Part shown: one piece after another, positions 29,683-41,015 of the stretch
Numbering within the stretch: the stretch's first letter is position 1
Layout of the letters: every line of letters starts with the position of its first letter
Assembly: GCF_025780055.1 (NCBI RefSeq)
Contig: NZ_JAOXHJ010000001.1
Location: 124,001 to 188,000, forward strand
Origin: Ureaplasma zalophigenitalium
GTDB lineage: Bacteria > Bacillota_I > Bacilli_A > Mycoplasmatales > Mycoplasmoidaceae
DNA length: 64,000 bases
Reading direction: 5' to 3'
Position numbers and translations under genes: made by a program
The notes under the pieces: generated by a model
What the model was told of the DNA's origin: nothing
The model's input: only the letters and a program-made list of their open reading frames with translations
The model's database searches: none

Positions 29683-31836
29683 ATGACAGATTTAGTACAA
29701 CAACAAATGCGTGAGTTAGTTCAACTGATGCAAGAAAAAGAATATAGCGAGCACACGGTTAGTGAAGTGCGGAAAGCTTTTGAATTCGCTAACAAAATGC
29801 ATGGCGAGCAACAACGAAAATCTGGCGAACCATTTATTATTCATCCGATTACAACGGTTAAGACTCTTGTTTTGTGATTAATGGATGAAAAAACATTAGT
29901 AGCTGGAATGTTACACGATGTAATCGAAGATACTACATGCACTGAAGAAGAATTGAAAAATGAATTTGGGCAAGAAGTTTGTAAATTAGTTATGTTTGTT
30001 ACGAAAGTTTCTATTTATGCGCGTAATCAAAGAAACACTATAAATAAAGACAAGACTTTAGAAGCTTATTCAATTAAAGTTTTTATGAGTATGACTGAGG
30101 ATATTCGAGCAATGATTATTAAATTAGCTGACCGTTACCATAATATGCTGACAATCGAATATTTGCGTGAGGAAAAACGAAGACGAGTAGCAAAAGAAAC
30201 TTTAGAGATTTATGCTAATATTGCAGGGCGATTAGGAATGTATAAAGTGAAGACTGACTTATTAGATATGTCGTTTGCAGTTTTAGACCCCGAAAATTAT
30301 TATAAAGTGAAAAATACATTAGACGAAATTATTAGTTTAAATAAAATAAAATGAGATGAAGCAACATCCCGATTGGCAAAAATTTTAGAAGCAAATAATG
30401 TTGTAGCCACTTTAGAGTCACGGATTAAAGGTATTTACTCGACTTACAAAAAAATGACGCAAGGTTATGAAATCAAAAATATTCATGATATTTATGCCCT
30501 ACGTTTAATAGTTGATGACATTCATCAATGTTACCATTCTCTCGGCTTGATTCACATGAATTTTACTTATATTATTAATACCTTTAAAGATTATATTTCC
30601 AATCCTAAGTGAAATTTATACCAATCGATTCATACAACTATTTCTTTTGAAAACACTTTATTTGAAATCCAAATTAGAACTGAAAAAATGAACACATTTG
30701 CTAATTATGGCTTAGCTGCTCATTGAAAATATAAGGAAAATAATCCCGAAATGATTTCTAATACAATTGATAAAACCTTATTGATGCGAGATTTTATCCA
30801 CAATGAAATCAAGGATGTTAAACAAGTAAAAAACATCACCACAGCTACAATTTATGATGTATTAATTATGAATTCAAACGAATGAATAACAATTACAAAC
30901 ACTCATACTTTATTAGATTTAGCTTATCGCTATGATCAGAAGAATTTTTTTAAAGTAATGGCTGTATATCTAAATGGTGAAAGAGCGCATTTTGATGCAC
31001 ACGTTGAATCAGGGGATACAATAAAAATTGTTTATTCGCAAACAAGTGAACTGGTTAATCAGTCATGATTGCGTTCCGCAAATAACGAGGTGGTTAAAAA
31101 ATATATTAAAGCAAAATTAGCTGATTTAGAGGGACACAAATTAGCTAATAAAGAACAATTTATGCGTGACGCTAATTTTTATTTAGATGATAAAATTATT
31201 ACCCTGCAGCAAGCAAGCGAAAGAATTCGAAATGAATTTAATATTAATGATTTTACAACTTTTATTGATTTAACAAGAATTGCAGAAATTAGCGACAATG
31301 TTAAATATAATGTCTTTAGTGATAATAAACAAACAAGTAAAAAGGCTATCAATATTATTAAATCTAAAATCTGAAAATGATTAATCGCAAATTCTTATTT
31401 TGACGGTTTAGAAAATTTGTATTTTAATGAATTAATTGTAACAACTTGTTGCTCCAAAGTGCCAGGTTTTGATTGTGTTGCGAAGTTGATTCGCAATAAA
31501 GTCGAAATTCATAGATCAGATTGCAAGAAAGTTAAAAACACTCGTGCTAAAACATTGGTTGTTGATTGATCGCAAGAGAAATTAAAACAACGTCCACGTT
31601 ATTTTTTATGTCAAATAGAATTAAAAGGAAATTGAAGCGAATCAATTGGGAATATTATTGCCCAAATTTTAATTAGACACCGTGCCAACCTTTCAACGAT
31701 TATTATTAATAAGCATAAGATTAATAAAACACACAACACAAAACTAATTATTTACGTGAAAAATAGCAATCATTTACAAGTGATTATTGATGAATTTAGA
31801 ATTAAAAATATTATGTATGAATGGAAGTTAATCTAA
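29683..31836 (+). CDS. rel: Bifunctional (p)ppGpp synthetase/hydrolase Rel
   Basis: The 717-residue product carries an HD hydrolase domain (GMLHDVIEDTTC, KLADRYHNML), a synthetase domain (IHDIYALRLIVDD, NLYQSIHTTI, FEIQIRTEKM and YGLAAHWKYKE), a TGS domain and a Cys/Gly-containing C-terminal regulatory region. It makes and breaks the stringent-response alarmone. Both catalytic halves look complete by motif. Nine or more UGA codons are read as Trp, several in invariant sites (AAHWKYK), so it appears in many pieces under the standard code. AAGGTGA precedes ATG 29683; the stop overlaps the pyrG start (TAATG). Confidence 0.95.
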
Positions 31837-33431
31837 TGAGTAAAAAAAGTCAAAAAACAAAATATATTTTTATTACTGGTGGAGTTTATTCATCATTGGG
31901 TAAGGGTGTGAGCGCTAGTAGTATTGGACGAATTTTAGTGGAATTAGGTTTTAAGGTCGCAATGCAAAAACTAGATCCATATTTGAATGTTGACCCAACT
32001 TATTTATCACCTTATCAACATGGTGAGGTTTTTGTAACTAAAGACGGCAAACAAGCGGATTTAGATTTAGGGACATACGAACGTTTTATCGATATTGACT
32101 TAAATGAGTACGCATCAATTAGTGCAGGAAAAATTTATTCAGAAATTACATATAAAGAACGTCATAACAAATTTAAAAATGTAACCGTACAAACTGTTCC
32201 GCACGTAACCAACCACATTATCTCATATGTTCGTAAAGTCAGTGAAACTTTAGATGTGGATTTTGTTATTGTCGAAATCGGTGGAACGATTGGTGATATT
32301 GAATCCCTACCTTTCATTGAAGCGATTACGCAATTTATTCACCAATATGGTCGCGAAAATGTTATGAGTGTTCATTGTTCTCCATTAATATACATTGATA
32401 ATGTTAATGAGTTAAAGACTAAACCAACACAACATAGTGTGCACACGTTGCGCTCTTTAGGGATTCAACCTGATATTTTATTATTGCGTTCCACGCACGA
32501 AGTAGATAAACAAACAATCGAGAAACTTGCATGGTCGTGTCTAGTTCCTCGCCATAATATTTTTGTCGCTCAAGATGTTTCGTCTGTTTATTTATTACCG
32601 AACATGTTTTTCAAACAAAAAATTCACAAGTCTATTTTAGATTATTTCAAATTACAAGTTAAAACAGCGACATTAAGTCATTGATACACTTTCACTAACC
32701 AAATTACAGCACCAAAACTCCACCATTTAAAAGTTGCGATTATTGGACAATACATTGAACTGCCAGATGCTTATAAATCAATTATTGAAAGTTTAAATAT
32801 CGCCTCTTATAGTTATAGTGTTGATTTAGAATTAATTTTAATTCAAGCAAAAACAATTGATGATAGTAATGTAGGAATTCAATTAAACGGATTAGACGCA
32901 ATCATTATACCTTCTTTTGTGGGGAATGAAGACGGTTTTGCAGGTAGCGTTTGTGCATTAAAACATGCTCGTTTGAATGATTTACCAACATTAGTAATTG
33001 GTAATAGCATGAATATTTTTGTTTATGATTTTTTAGTGAACATTAAACACGAAACCCCTCAAACTAAATTCAATAAAGAGCATTCAGTACTTTATTTAAA
33101 AGATTTTTTTGACTTAACAGATAACGTAAAATTCGGATCATATTTAACAAATTTATCAAAAGATTCACGCAGCTATGAGTTTTTTAAAAAAACAAAAATA
33201 AATATGCGTCATTTACAGCGGACAATTATTAACAAAAATCAACTAGAATCGATTTTGTGCAATAATTTAATTATTGGTGGTCTAGATGAAAATGAGAATA
33301 TCGATGTACTAGAATATAAAGATAAAAAATATATGATTGCATGCAGTTTTAATCCCGAATTCTCTACGCGACCATTTAAGGTTAATCCGTATTTTAGTGC
33401 CTTATTAAAGGTGTGTATAGAAGGAGCATAA
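31836..33431 (+). CDS. pyrG: CTP synthase with degenerate glutaminase domain
   Basis: The synthetase half of this 531-residue protein is intact (FITGGVYSSLGKGVSASSIG, KLDPYLNVDP, EIGGTIGDIES) and should make CTP from UTP, ATP and ammonia. The C-terminal class I glutaminase half has lost key residues: the Cys of the GxCxGxQ elbow is Ser 391 (VIGNSMNIF), the His of HPE is Asn 506 (FNPEF), and the GGFG oxyanion motif is missing. Glu 508 remains. It probably cannot use glutamine. I chose ATG 31836, overlapping the rel stop, with GGAAG upstream; an ATG at 31821 lies further inside rel. Confidence 0.92.
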
Positions 33432-34721
33432 ATGAAACAAATAATTAATAAAATTCGCGGAACCGTTGATTTATTCAAAGATGACATGCGCATGTTTAAA
33501 ACTCTAGAAAACCATTTGCTCAAAATTGCGGACAATTATGGATATGAGCAGGTAAAAACTCCTGTTTTTGAACATTATGAACTATTTAACCGTTCTGCTG
33601 GCGAAACATCAGATTTAGTTTCTAAGGAAATGTATGTCTTTAATGATAAAGGTGATCGAATGATTGCATTACGCCCAGAAGGGACTGCTGGTGTGTTGCG
33701 AGCTGTCATTGAAAATAAATGACTCTTACAACACCCTTTACCTTTAAAATTAACCTATTTTGAACCATGTTTTCGATATGAACGTCCTCAAAGTGGACGT
33801 CAACGGATGTTTCATCAATTTGGTGTTGAATTATTAGGATCAAACAGTATTTACACGGATTTTGAAGTGATTTGTTTGGCTTATGAAATTTTAACATCCC
33901 TTAAAATTAAAGATTTTGTATTAGAAATCAATTACATTTCGACACCAGAAAAACGAGCATTATGAATTAAAGCTTTACAGGATTATTTTGGCCAATTTAC
34001 TGATGAATTAGAAATGATTAGTCGTGAACGTTTGCAAACTAATCCTTTACGCATTTTGGATGATAAAATCGAAAGCGAAAAAGACTTTGTTAAGAATGCA
34101 CCAAAAATTAGTGCTTTTTTAGATAAAGATGAACAGGAAGAATTTGCAACTTTACTAAAACTTTTAGATCAAGCAAATATTACATATAAAATTAACAAAA
34201 ACTTAGTTCGTGGTTTGGATTATTATACGGGCGTGGTTTTTGAATTTATTAGCTTATCTAAACACCTTTTAGGTCAATCCACTATGATTGGTGGTGGTCG
34301 ATATACAAAATTATTAAAACAATTAAATGGACCAGATTATAATGGCGTTGGTTTTGGCTGTGGCATTGAACGTTTATTGATCGCCTTAAAAGATGTGCCA
34401 ACTGAGAAGGTATCAGCGTATTATTACGACTATTTTATTGGTTATACACACAATAATTTAGCACGGTTTGCGCACATTTTAACTAATCAGATGCGAGCAC
34501 AGAATTATAAAGTTGATATTTGTTATGAACCAATGAAATTTGATAAAATTTTCAAAAAAGCAAATAAAACACACCCTCATTTCATTGTTTTATTCGCAGA
34601 GAAAGAATGGGCTGACAACCAACAAATCATACTGATTAATGAGGAAACAAAAAAACAAATAACGGTGTCTTATAACGAATTTTTTCAAGAAATAAATAAA
34701 GGAGAAAAAAATGAAAATTAA
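33432..34721 (+). CDS. hisS: Histidyl-tRNA synthetase
   Basis: Class II synthetase. The 429-residue product has motif 1 ([16 protein letters not shown]), motif 2 ([20 protein letters not shown]), the histidine-binding [14 protein letters not shown] and motif 3 ([15 protein letters not shown]). UGA Trp codons at 33720 and 33963. ATG 33432 is directly next to the pyrG stop. The gene overlaps aspS by 11 bases, an order (hisS-aspS) also seen in other Firmicutes-like genomes. Confidence 0.96.
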
Positions 34722-36450
34722 TAACAATCAAATAAGCAATGCGTATTTAAATCAGATAATTACTTTAAAGGGATGAGTAAAAAAAGTTCGAAAACTAGGA
34801 AACCTTGTTTTCGTTGATATTCGAGATCGATACGCTTTAGTGCAAATTTTTGCTCACCAGAATGATGCGGTTTTTAAACAATTAAACGAATTAAATCGAG
34901 AAGATGTTATTTATGTAACAGGAGAATTGTTGATTAGAAAACAAAAAAACCCGGATATTTTAACTGGTGATTTCGAATTACACGCCCATGCTGTAGATGT
35001 TTTGTCAAAATCTAAAACCCCTCCTTTAATTATCGAAAACGAAACAGATGCAAACGAGGACGTGCGTTTTGCGTATCGTTATTTAGATTTACGTCGTCCT
35101 AAAAACTTACTAACTTTTCAATTGCGTTCAAAAGTGTCACATATCATTCGTTCTTTTTTACATGATTTAGATTTTATTGAAACAGAAACACCGATTTTAG
35201 GAAAACCAACGCCCGAAGGAGCGCGTGACTTTTTAGTGCCCACACGTACTCATAAGTTTTATGCTCTACCACAGTCTCCCCAAATTTTTAAGCAATTATT
35301 AATGGTAGCTGGATTTGAAAAATATTTTCAAATCACTAAATGTTTTAGGGATGAGGATTTACGAAGTGATCGCCAACCAGAATTCACGCAAGTAGATATT
35401 GAAATGAGTTTTGCAGACGAACAAGATGTTCAGGATTTAATCGAAGGTTTACTAAAACGTATTTTTTGAGAGACGCAAAACTATGAATTAAAAACGCCTT
35501 TTTTACGAATGTCATACGCGCACGCCTTTCACCATTACGGAACAGATAAACCGGATTTACGATATGAATTAACAATTCAAGATACAAATAATTTATTTGC
35601 TCAATCTTCATCAAAAATTCTACAGAATGTGATTGAAGACGGTAAGGTTGTTAGATACTTATACACTCCTGAATTGTTAACTAAAAAACAAGTACAGGAC
35701 TTAGAAAAATACGCTAAAGATAAACATGCTAAAGGGTTAATTTGAATGCGCGTTGAAAATGGTGTGGTGGCGGACGGATCTTTTGCAAAATTAAAAGAAG
35801 ATCATCCTTTGTATTTAGAGTTAATGCAACGTCATAAACTAGCTTCAGGTACTTTATTATTAATAGCTGACACTTATGAAATTGCCACAGAAGCATTGGG
35901 AATTGTACGAACGCAATTAGCATCGATTTTAAATTTAAAAAACAATAAAGCGTATGCCTTTGTTTGGATTATTGACTGACCATTATATGTTTTTGAACCA
36001 GAAACAAATCGATACGTTGCTGCGCACCATCCTTTTACAGCTCCCCAAGAACAATGTATTAATGATTTTGATACAAATCAAAAAAATGCTTTAGGCCGTA
36101 GCTATGACATTGTATTAAACGGATATGAGTTAGCGGGTGGATCAGTGCGAATCATTAATCCAGACGTGCAAAAAAGAATGTTTTCCGCAATCAATTTAAG
36201 TACGCTAGAAATAGATCAAAAATTTGGTTTTTTACTTGAAGCATTTAATTATGGAGTTCCGCCTCATGCAGGGATTGCTTTAGGATTGGATCGCCTAATT
36301 ATGATTTTAATCAATAGTGAAATGATTAAAGATGTAGTTGCTTTCCCAAAAAATAACCAAGGGGTAGATATGATGATGCAGGCTCCAAGTGCTGTAAAAG
36401 ATGAAGAGTTAGTGGAATTAGGCGTTCAAAATGTTAAACCAAAGTATTAA
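34711..36450 (+). CDS. aspS: Aspartyl-tRNA synthetase
   Basis: Class II synthetase, 579 residues: an N-terminal OB-fold anticodon domain (LKGWVKKVRKLGNLVFVDIRDR, the Trp from UGA), motif 1 (FIETETPILGKPTPEGARDF), motif 2 (CFRDEDLRSDRQPEFTQVDIE), the bacterial insertion domain and motif 3 (GIALGLDRLIMILI). UGA Trp codons at 34774, 35467, 35743 and 35977. AAGGAG lies upstream, inside hisS. Its end overlaps an unknown gene by 20 bases. Confidence 0.97.
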
Positions 36451-37222
36451 AAACAAAGCATTTATAGAAACGAAAATTCGTAATTATAACGAACATGTCC
36501 AAGCTATTAATCATTTCTATAATTTACTATCCACAAGTCTTAGCAACATTTTTAAACAGCAGAAATTAATCTATGATGGAAAACAAAAAACCGAACAAAT
36601 AAAAGCTATCGTCAAATTGGCGGATGTATTTTTTATGGCTGAAGGGATTGTTGATTTACAAACAAATGTTTATGAGCAAAACATAAAAGAACCATGGTTT
36701 GCCAATACCTTAAAATCGTTCTTATCCTCATATTTTGAGATCGGTTCTGATCAAGAAACATATTTGAATGAATTGAATAAAAATCATGGATTCAATAACG
36801 ACCTTGATGTCGCTAGTTTATTTTTAATTTATGATTTGCAAAAAGAATATGACTGATATACAACATTAGGATATAAGGATTTTGAAGGTTTTGAATTAGA
36901 TTATTTAATGGTTGATCTTTTAAAAACAAAAGTTAATGTGCATTTTATGATGACTAAAAATGTGATTCAAAATGTCTTTTTATTAAAAATAGGAAAAGCA
37001 TTAAATTACATTGACGAAGATACATTTGAATCCTTTATTTGAAAAAACTTTCAAATCATCAAACAACAATTTGTTAGTTTAGAGGATTTTTATTTTAATT
37101 ATATTGTTAGTGTTTGTTATGAGAAACTAAACAAAAACAACCCCAATCGTATTATCGCTTTAGCTAACGCATATATTAATGTATTAGAAGTTTTATATGA
37201 TGCGAGTACTAGTATCAAATAA
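36431..37222 (+). CDS. Unknown protein overlapping aspS
   Basis: The 263-residue product starts MLNQSIKNKAFIETKIRNYN, is rich in Phe, Tyr, Asn, Lys and Leu, and has no signal peptide or membrane segment; a mostly helical cytosolic protein is likely. It has two UGA Trp codons (36854, 37040). I recognise no family. It overlaps the end of aspS by 20 bases (translational coupling) and the end of the convergent recU by 14 bases. The frame is real by its length, the consistent use of UGA as Trp, and its tight packing in the operon. Confidence 0.72.
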
Positions 37223-37721
37223 TGTGTTTTTTTAACGCATCCAATAACTTTAATCAGTTAAAAATCCCAGGAAAAACTATTTCCAAATGAATAGCAAAAG
37301 AATCTAATCATTCGTGATGGATTCTTTTTTCTTTATTTTCTAAAAAGTGTTGATACAACATACTAATACTGATGGCATAATATTTATTTAATGATAAATA
37401 ACCAATAATAACAAAAGCGTACCCTTGTTGCTTATGGATTAATAGTAAATGCTGCAGTTGATGATCTTTAATTTGTCTCAAATCAAATGTTGATTCTGTA
37501 GTTTGTTTTACCTCAAAGTCATAATAACAACCACGATAAAAACCATAATAGTCGGCTTGTGACTTAGCTTTTAGTGTCCCCAAAACCCGATTATTTTCAA
37601 TTTTACGAATACTAACTCCAACATCTCGCTTGATAAAAAAACCTGAGTTCTCTTGCATGAAAATTTCTAAGCTATGGTTAATTAATGTTTCCAAAAACAT
37701 CCCTTTATTTTTAACCCACAT
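37209..37721 (-). CDS. recU: Holliday junction resolvase RecU
   Basis: RecU cuts four-way DNA junctions in recombination and repair of Firmicutes and Mollicutes. The 170-residue product begins MWVKNKGMFLETLINHSLEI and carries the nuclease core SQADYYGFYRGCYYDFEVKQ (Asp, Glu, Lys), IKDHQLQHLLLIHKQQG and a C-terminal PGIFNWLKLLDALKK. UGA at 37308-37310 is Trp; with it the C-terminus is complete. The gene converges on the unknown gene upstream, overlapping by 14 bases. Confidence 0.92.
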
Positions 37722-37789
37722 TATATCACCATATCAATAAACGAAAAATCCTATATTTTTACTTTATAATGCGTGTTAAGTAAAATAAC

Positions 37790-37819
37790 TTAACATATTA
37801 GAAAAAAATATATTATAAT
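37790..37819 (+). promoter_or_regulatory. Promoter of rpsP-trmD-rplS
   Basis: TTAACA (37790-37795) and TATAAT (37814-37819) with 18-base spacing, 36 bases before the rpsP start. Confidence 0.65.
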
Positions 37820-37854
37820 TTATTAAGTCTTTTAAAAATAAAGAGGTGAATACA

Positions 37855-38157
37855 TTGGTAAAAATTAGATTAACAAGAGTTGGTACTCATAAAAAACCTT
37901 ATTTTAGAGTGGTTGTTATGGATGCTAAAGCTAAAGCAAATGGTGCTTATATTGAAAATTTAGGACACTATAATCCAATTACAGGTGATGTTGTGTTGAA
38001 AAATGATCGTGTACTATTTCATTTAGAAAACGGTGCTCAACCATCTGAAACTGTAAAACAAATGCTTTCAGCGCAAGGCGTATGAAAAGAATTTATTGCA
38101 AAAAAAGATGCTAACAAAAAACGTAAAGCATTAATGCAAAAACAAAAAAACGCGTAG
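37855..38157 (+). CDS. rpsP: 30S ribosomal protein S16
   Basis: The 100-residue product begins VKIRLTRVGTHKKPYFRVVV after the initiator, as in S16, and continues ENLGHYNPITGDVVLKND. I chose TTG 37855 because it gives the exact family start and AAAGAGG lies 8 bases upstream; a GTG at 37846 is inside that site. UGA at 38083 is Trp. First gene of rpsP-trmD-rplS; trmD begins 3 bases after its stop. Confidence 0.95.
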
Positions 38158-38160
38158 TTT

Positions 38161-38853
38161 ATGAAAATTTCTTTCCTAACTTTATTTCCAGAAATCATTC
38201 AAACCTGATGCAATCACTCAATTATTAAACGAGCGATTGAAGCTAATAAAGTTATTATTGAAATTGTTGATATTCGTAAGTTTTCAAAAGATAAAAGACA
38301 ACGAGTTGACGACACTCCTTATGGAGGTGGTCCTGGTATGGTTATATCCATTGATGTTGTAGTTCGTGCATTAAGATCAGTGCGAACCCCGAATAGTTAT
38401 GTGATTTACACTTCTCCTCGTGGTCAAATCTTTAATCAAAAAAAAGCGATGGAATGAAGCAGTAAAAAAGAACATTTAATTTTTATTGCTGGGCATTACG
38501 AGGGAATTGATGAAAGAATTAAATATTATGTTGATTCTTACATTAGTTTAGGTGATTTCATTTTAACAGGTGGCGAATTGGTTTGTATGACAATGGCAGA
38601 CAGTGTCATTCGTTTAATCGATGGAGTTATTAATGCAGATAGTTTAATTGATGAATCGTTCAACAATTATTTATTAGATTATCCTGTTTATACAAGGCCA
38701 CAAAAATATGAGAAACACGAAGTTCCCGATGTGCTTTTAAGTGGTCATCATGCTTTAATTAATGAATATCGCAAACAAAAACAAGAGGAATTAACAAAAC
38801 GATATCGCAAAGATTTATATAAAAAATACATGCAAATAAAAACAAAGAAGTAG
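38161..38853 (+). CDS. trmD: tRNA (guanine37-N1)-methyltransferase
   Basis: TrmD methylates G37 of tRNAs for Leu, Pro and Arg to prevent frameshifting. The 230-residue product shows [49 protein letters not shown] and [12 protein letters not shown], the trefoil-knot SAM site. UGA Trp codons at 38206 and 38455. It lies between rpsP and rplS as in most bacteria. Confidence 0.97.
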
Positions 38854-38863
38854 GTGTTAAAAA

Positions 38864-39232
38864 ATGAGTATTTTCAAAATTAATAAGGGTGCAATCTTAT
38901 CATCTGTCAATCAATCAAGTATGAAAAAAGATGTGCCAAACTTTTCGAGTGGGGACACAATTATTATTCATAACAGAATTGTTGAAGGTAAAAAAACAAG
39001 AATTCAAAAATTCGAAGGGGTTGTATTACGTCGCCGTGGCTCACAAGCTAGTGAAACAGTTATTATTCGTAAAGAAACAAATGGAATCGGTGTTGAATTA
39101 AACTTTAACATTCACTCTCCATTAGTTGAAAAAATTGAAGTTGTGCGTTATGGTAAAGTGCGTCGTGCTTATATTTCATACATGCGTTCACGTTCTGGTA
39201 AATCAGCACGTATTAAACAACTAAACAAATAA
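38864..39232 (+). CDS. rplS: 50S ribosomal protein L19
   Basis: The 122-residue product has the L19 features VPNFSSGDTIIIHNRIVEGK, IQKFEGVVLRRRGS and a C-terminal KIEVVRYGKVRRAYISYMRS. It ends the rpsP-trmD-rplS unit and is followed by an intrinsic terminator. Confidence 0.97.
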   Translation: MSIFKINKGAILSSVNQSSMKKDVPNFSSGDTIIIHNRIVEGKKTRIQKFEGVVLRRRGSQASETVIIRKETNGIGVELNFNIHSPLVEKIEVVRYGKVRRAYISYMRSRSGKSARIKQLNK

Positions 39233-39242
39233 TTTTAGAAAT

Positions 39243-39283
39243 AATAACAGTAATTTGATTTTCATATTATTGTTATTTTTTTA
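39243..39283 (+). terminator. Terminator after rplS
   Basis: AATAACAGTAAT (39243-39254) pairs with ATTATTGTTATT (39266-39277; one G-U) and a T-run follows. Confidence 0.75.
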
Positions 39284-39305
39284 TGTTAATACACAGGAGA
39301 ATGTT

Positions 39306-40775
39306 ATGAATATGAACGGAATTGATAAAACAAATCGAAAAAAGCACAAACGTCGAATTAAAATCATTCAAACAGATCGCAAGATCAATGATCTTTTAAA
39401 ACAAGTCAATCAAGAATACGTTGAACAAGAACAATTAAATTCGCAAACAGAAACCATCAAATTTAAAGCTGGTATTTTAAAATTTGCTAGTTTGTACACT
39501 ACTAAACGTTTGTGAGTCCGCTATTTAATCATTCTAATTCTATCGATGACAACTTCTGTGATTTCTTTATTTTTAGTTCAGAACACAGGAATTTATTCAC
39601 CAGGGGTAACTGGTTTATCACAAGGTTTTTCGCGATTAATCCAAACAGTAATTATATATTTAAATCCATCACTTGTCACGCAAGCCCAGATCTCATATAA
39701 TGTACTATTCTGATTACTGGTCATTTTGATTAATGTTCCTTTACTAATTTTTTCTTATTTAAAATTAGGAAAGCACTTTACATTAATGACACTTTTATAT
39801 TTAGTCGCTACCCAAGTATTTGGTCTACTATTATCATTTATCCCAAATACTGATAAAATTATGATTTTTGGAGACAACAAAATCACTTATCCTAAAGTAG
39901 ATAACTTTTTTACACCACGGATACTAGCGCACCAAATCAGTGATATTAAACTCACGCCAGAGTTAATTACATTAAGTAACGAAGTAAATATGACAACAGA
40001 TCGTCCTATTAATGATCTATACATTAAGATTAATGAAATTAAGAATTTTGAAACAAAACAACAATATTTAAACATGTTGTATGACAGCTCAAAACCTTTA
40101 TATTATTTCCATCCCTTGATTGACAATCGGGTACAAGTTTTACCGTGAACAGATCCAGATCAGGCATCAAAAATTCCATCTATTTTTGTTTATGCAATCA
40201 TTTATGCCATTTTTGATGCAATCCTAATTTCTCTAGTTTATATTGTTGGTGGAACAAGTGGAGGAACAGATATCATAAGTTTTTGATATTCTAAAAAGAA
40301 AAGTAAGCCAATTGGTAATATTTTAACTTACTTTAACGCTTTTACTTTGTTCATCGGGATTATTCTAGGATCTTTTGTGCCAGCTTGTCTTGCTAACAAA
40401 AAATTCTTTAATGTGGAAATTTTCTTTTCCCCAAATCTGGTTGCTTCAACTTTAGTTTCAATTATTTTAGGTATTATTGTTAATATTTACTTCCCTAAAA
40501 ATAAATCACTAAAATTAGAGATTTTATCAAAAAATGTTGATAAAATTGTTAACATCTTGCACAAACATGATTTTAACAATTCCATTACTGTAACTAATTC
40601 AAGTAATTTAATTTCAAATAAAACGAACCAATCATTAGAAATCATTAGTTTGTATATCGAGTTTCCATCAATTATTCAATTAATTAGACAAGTTGATAAC
40701 GAATGCTTAATTGTAATTTATCCAATTGTCGACATTGATGGTTCAATGATTGTACGTAGAAGCCATTTTAACTAA
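39306..40775 (+). CDS. YitT family membrane protein with large loop
   Basis: The 489-residue product has a basic cytoplasmic N-terminus of about 60 residues (KTNRKKHKRRIKIIQTDRK), then hydrophobic segments with the YitT hallmarks GVTGLSQGFSRL and GGTSGGTDIISF, and a C-terminal DUF2179-like soluble domain (SLEIISLYIEFPSIIQLIRQ). A polar insertion of about 110 residues (near 195-305) separates two membrane segments, more than in Bacillus YitT. Several UGA Trp codons. I chose ATG 39306, 5 bases after AGGAGA. YitT proteins are of unknown, possibly transport, function. Confidence 0.82.
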
Positions 40776-40780
40776 AAATA

Positions 40781-40809
40781 TTTACACCAAAAAAATATTA
40801 TGCTATAAT
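40781..40809 (+). promoter_or_regulatory. Promoter of tRNA-Gly (GCC)
   Basis: TTTACA (40781-40786) and TATAAT (40804-40809) with 17-base spacing, 14 bases before the tRNA. Confidence 0.82.
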
Positions 40810-40823
40810 ATTATGGTGTAAAT

Positions 40824-40897
40824 GCAGATGTAGTTCAATGGTAGAACGCAACCTTGCCAAGGTCGAGACGCGGGTTCGATTCCCGTCATCTGCTCCA
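40824..40897 (+). tRNA. tRNA-Gly (GCC)
   Basis: Acceptor GCAGATG/CATCTGC with TCCA end; loop TTGCCAA gives GCC. A single-gene unit. Confidence 0.95.
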
Positions 40898-40907
40898 TTA
40901 AAACTTC

Positions 40908-40934
40908 AAATAACGTCCCTTTAGGCGTTATTTT
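40908..40934 (+). terminator. Terminator after tRNA-Gly
   Basis: AAATAACG (40908-40915) pairs with CGTTATTT (40926-40933), followed by T. Confidence 0.8.
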
Positions 40935-41015
40935 TCTTCATTTAATTCCCGTTTTTTGTTAAAATCTTTCGTATAACCTTATAAAAATTGGTTATAAAAG
41001 AAAAGGAATAAAATT

